Positions 61,342 to 64,000 of a stretch of 64,000 nt of DNA are shown here, piece after piece. The notes beneath the pieces are model-generated. The model was given only the letters and a program-made list of their open reading frames with translations. It was not told the DNA's origin and searched no databases. The DNA is from Taenia hydatigena (lineage: Eukaryota; Platyhelminthes; Cestoda; Cyclophyllidea; Taeniidae), in contig JADWOT020000001.1 of the NCBI GenBank assembly GCA_036345935.2, positions 24,158,994 to 24,222,993 of the forward strand, read 5' to 3'. Every line of letters starts with the position of its first letter. The stretch's first letter is position 1. The position numbers and the translations under genes were made by a program.

Positions 61342-61575
61342 TCACCGAATTTTAGAACATTTCTTCACTGATCGAACTTTACTCTCCCTGGTAAAGCAGA
61401 TGCTAAGGCATTCACAATAGTGAGATTTAAGGCGAAGAAATGGTGGAAAGAAGGTGTGGATGATGAGGTAGATGCAGACATTGAGCATAGCGAGAAGGAC
61501 AAGAACAGAGAGGATAGCGGCAGCGATGATACATAGGTAAACGACGAAAATGCAATCATTCAAGATATTTTGCAT
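61342..61575 (-). CDS. Small membrane-protein ORF
   Basis: ATG-started, 77 residues, TGA. Short N-terminus (MQNILNDC), then strongly hydrophobic FVVYLCIIAAAILSVLVLLA and NVCIYLIIHTFFPPF (one or two membrane segments), then a basic Cys-containing tail ending VRSVKKCSKIR. The duplicate at 37300-37130 keeps SVGVLARLVFISML but is interrupted by TAG, so it is a pseudogene if this is a gene. The opposite strand is open and acidic (VDDEVDADIEH), as expected when hydrophobic codons are read backwards. It could be complete or a single exon. No family recognised. Confidence 0.35.
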   Translation of the reverse strand: MQNILNDCIFVVYLCIIAAAILSVLVLLAMLNVCIYLIIHTFFPPFLRLKSHYCECLSICFTRESKVRSVKKCSKIR

Positions 61576-62925
61576 TGTTGAAACTTGGTGCGCTGATATA
61601 GTGACGAATATTTTACGACTGCCTTAATAAACGATTTTAATGTAATTGGAGCCTATGCTCTTTTCTAGGAATGTGCGCAGGAAACCAATGCCTATCATCC
61701 GAGGAACCCGGCTTAACACTTAATAATTGCTGCCCTATAGGCGATATTTCTTGAGGGGCATTTGCCTTGCGTATCATTGCAATAGAACTCAGAATGCGGT
61801 TGCGACGATGCGGTAAGCAAAAGCCGTTGCACATGTTGAGTCGAATTGCAATTAGGCAGCCAGCTGAGTAACCCACCATCAACTATCAGCAATTTCTACT
61901 TACCTTTCACTACTTTGTCCACCACCCTGACTGCAACAATGTCCTCCAACACCTTTAATGGCTATGTGTGCATGCAACGGAAGGTAGAATTAAGTGTTGG
62001 CACCTTGACAACCACCCAACTTTATTCAACTAATTCTTCAGACCGCTCAGTGTCTCCAAATGAAGCGAATCAGCAATCACATCACTCAGGCTGGAAAATG
62101 ACTGCATCTGCTGTAGAAATATTGCCTTGGCTATTGGTCGCCTTTCGAACGCGTCTGCATTTTGCAAAAAGGAATAAAATTAAGTACTCAGGAGAGACAT
62201 ATTCTTGAAAGTTGGAACTCCTCCATCGTAACTCATTGACAATGCAGTTTGAGTAATCGGTGTTGCTGGACACATGCATCAAATGAGGACCGAATGAAGG
62301 TCATCAGTCGGCATCTAGCTGTATTTCGTTATGGCAGAAAAGAAGAGAATCGACTGCTTGTGAGTGCTTTGGTGCCTCAACTAGTAAATGAGTAAACATG
62401 TGACGAAGACTAGAAAGCGGCATTCCAAAAACATCATACTAAGAAAATTTTGATCGTTAAGCAACTAGAAAACTCAAAATTTTGGAACATTTTCCGCGAA
62501 ATACGTGCGCTTAAGCAAGTGTTGTTGTTTTGCACTAGGAAAGGGAAGAAATGGCTATAATGCTAACTTTACTAACATGTGTACCTTAATTTTATTGATA
62601 GAAAGAAACAGTCGAGAACAGCCTACAGCAGCGTTTGTGCACAAGCATCGAGTTATCTCTACTGACAATAACAACGTAAGGAGGAGGTAATGGTAAGCTC
62701 GAGGCCATAAGGACGATGTAGCATTGCAAGAACGGGGACTGGTGTGAAACCCTAGCGATTTGCTTATCAGTGATCTACGCACGCAGTCATTCCAACGCCC
62801 GCAAAACCATGGCAACTGTCTAGACTATTAGTTTGAGGTGGTAGTTTCCTCTTCTTCTTTTCCCTACTAAAGAAAGTTTAGACTTTACTCCAATCATTTC
62901 GGCTGATTCGTAAACGCTGCAGTAT

Positions 62926-63336
62926 TTGCCAGAGGGACCAAATCCCATTGCGCAACCTCAACATTGTAAAGAGAAGGTATGTTTCAGCTTAGATTCGCTA
63001 GACTACTGCCAGATGGATAAAACGAAGCTGGCTAAAGAATTCTATTCACAATCGTCGAGTGGACACTGGTCGATGCAACATTGTAAAGAGGAGGTGGGAT
63101 TTAGCTTGGAATTGCTAGACTGCTGCCAGATGGATGTAATAAAGTTGGCTAAAGAATTCTATTCGCAATCTGCTATGTTCATTCAAGTCACATTAGTCGT
63201 TGAGTGGACACTGATCGATGCAGAGTTGTGTGGTACTGGGAGCGGTAGAGCGTTGAAACAAAACACAATAGCTGCTTTCAATTGCGATTCAGTTGATAAG
63301 CCATTAGAGATAGTTAAAAGGCACGTCACATTGTAA
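62926..63336 (+). CDS. ORF with an in-frame 39-residue tandem repeat
   Basis: Open for 136 codons (first codon TTG, so probably an exon or a missed upstream start). Two units with a 117-bp period start at 62959 and 63076: QHCKEKVCFSLDSLDYCQMD followed by KLAKEFYSQS, then QHCKEEVGFSLELLDCCQMD and again KLAKEFYSQS. Part of a third (VEWTLIDAE, matching the SGHWSM end of a unit) follows the second. Many differences between units are synonymous or conservative, and the period is a multiple of three. Predicted helical, Cys-containing. Function unknown. Confidence 0.4.
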   Translation: MPEGPNPIAQPQHCKEKVCFSLDSLDYCQMDKTKLAKEFYSQSSSGHWSMQHCKEEVGFSLELLDCCQMDVIKLAKEFYSQSAMFIQVTLVVEWTLIDAELCGTGSGRALKQNTIAAFNCDSVDKPLEIVKRHVTL

Positions 63337-63651
63337 GCAGTTGACAAACTCTGCCGAACATTGTCATCCAAAACATCATAACTACTGGATTCCATTTCGT
63401 TTAATAGTTTCGACTTAAGTGGCTGAACAAATGCAGTATGATGAGCAGAGTTGGCTGGATCTTATTCCAACACTTAAGAAGCTAACCAAATTAACGTTCG
63501 ATATCCATCAGAAGGCTGTTCGCCCGCCACCTCACATTAATTGAATCATGCTTACAGACCTAGAGAGGGATTCCCTTCCCCCATACATGCCTTTTATCCC
63601 ACTTCTCCATTTGCTTTACCCATGCGCAAGCATTCATCTGACCTAGAATGG

Positions 63652-63664
63652 GAGAGAGAGAGAG
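63652..63664. repeat. Short GA microsatellite
   Basis: About six GA units in a purine-rich run just before the GC-richer right edge. Confidence 0.7.
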
Positions 63665-63842
63665 TTTAAATAGGAAGGAAGAAATGAGTTTCCACTGCAT
63701 TCTTCTTTGCAGAAATCACATATTTACCGAAGTCCATTCAAAACTGTAGAAAGGCTGATGGAATTGCTAGGAGTCTGGAATGGTCAACACTCTTAAATGA
63801 AGCTGATCGCCTCACAATGCCGCCTGCATTAGGTGCCGGCCG

Positions 63843-63962
63843 ATGGCGCGAACCCAACGAGACCATGCATCGAAGATCATCCTAGAAGTCAAAACTGAAA
63901 CTGAAACGCCGGAACTGGAAGCGTACTTTGCAAGTAATAACTGCTTCCTACAAGATTGGTGA
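63843..63962 (+). CDS. Small coding-looking ORF at the right edge
   Basis: ATG-started, 39 residues plus TGA: MARTQRDHASKIILEV, KTETETPELEAYFASNN, CFLQDW. Codon-like composition, a GC-richer local context and no repeat match. A possible donor (GTAATA after TTTGCAA at about 63932) would make it a first exon of a gene continuing past the window. No family recognised. Confidence 0.3.
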   Translation: MARTQRDHASKIILEVKTETETPELEAYFASNNCFLQDW

Positions 63963-64000
63963 TTTTCCAGTGTGTAATAGTTTCCATCAGGTGTTTCATT

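Noticed and set aside
1..64000. tRNA, rRNA, spliced-leader RNA, CRISPR, retroviral or LTR-retrotransposon features
   Set aside because: Looked for by characteristic motifs (B-box, RT and protease boxes, spaced short repeats, long terminal repeats) and none was convincing by eye; a tRNAscan or Rfam search would settle the RNA part.

Overview
Eukaryotic DNA, most likely from a taeniid tapeworm (Taenia, Hydatigera or Echinococcus group). There are no operons or long uninterrupted genes. The only confidently recognisable genes are two three-exon genes, each built as signal-peptide exon, single fibronectin type III (FN3) exon and short hydrophobic tail exon, with every intron in phase 1. That is the architecture of the EG95 / 45W / TSOL16-18 family of oncosphere (host-protective) antigens, a family known from taeniid cestodes. 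The species call rests on this family and on general character; no ribosomal or mitochondrial marker is present to confirm it.

Layout. 1-6.3 kb: three direct copies of a dispersed repeat (called R2 here) and a copy of a second one (R1). 6.3-9.5 kb: nothing recognised. 9.9-10.9 kb and 17.9-18.8 kb: a direct duplication carrying a 147-bp phase 1-1 exon, intact in the first copy and decayed in the second. 20.1-20.4 kb: a small non-repeated island with coding signal on both strands. 21.2-24.0 kb: a copy of a third repeat (R3). 24.2-27.0 kb: a recent tandem duplication with a snap-back inverted copy between its two units. 26.7-33.5 kb (block A) and 44.7-52.4 kb (block B): a direct segmental duplication offset by about 17.9 kb, each block carrying one FN3 antigen gene on the minus strand. 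37.1-38.3 kb and 61.4-62.4 kb: another duplicated pair, with a small membrane-protein ORF in the second copy. 50.2-58.8 kb: a large nested inverted repeat with arms of about 1.85 kb, next to fragments of a third, gene-less copy of the A/B block. 62.9-64.0 kb: an ORF with a 39-residue internal repeat, and a small coding-looking ORF at the window edge.

How it fits together: the window looks like a fast-duplicating antigen-gene neighbourhood. The two antigen genes (147 residues each by my exon models) sit in copies of one ancestral unit, and degraded pieces of that unit are scattered in both orientations. Several short signal-peptide or hydrophobic-tail reading frames recur beside the antigen genes and may be exons of further small secreted proteins. 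I saw no reverse transcriptase, integrase or transposase, no tRNA or rRNA, and no CRISPR. All exon limits are read by eye from splice signals and paralogue comparison; no transcript evidence was available. Identity values are visual estimates.
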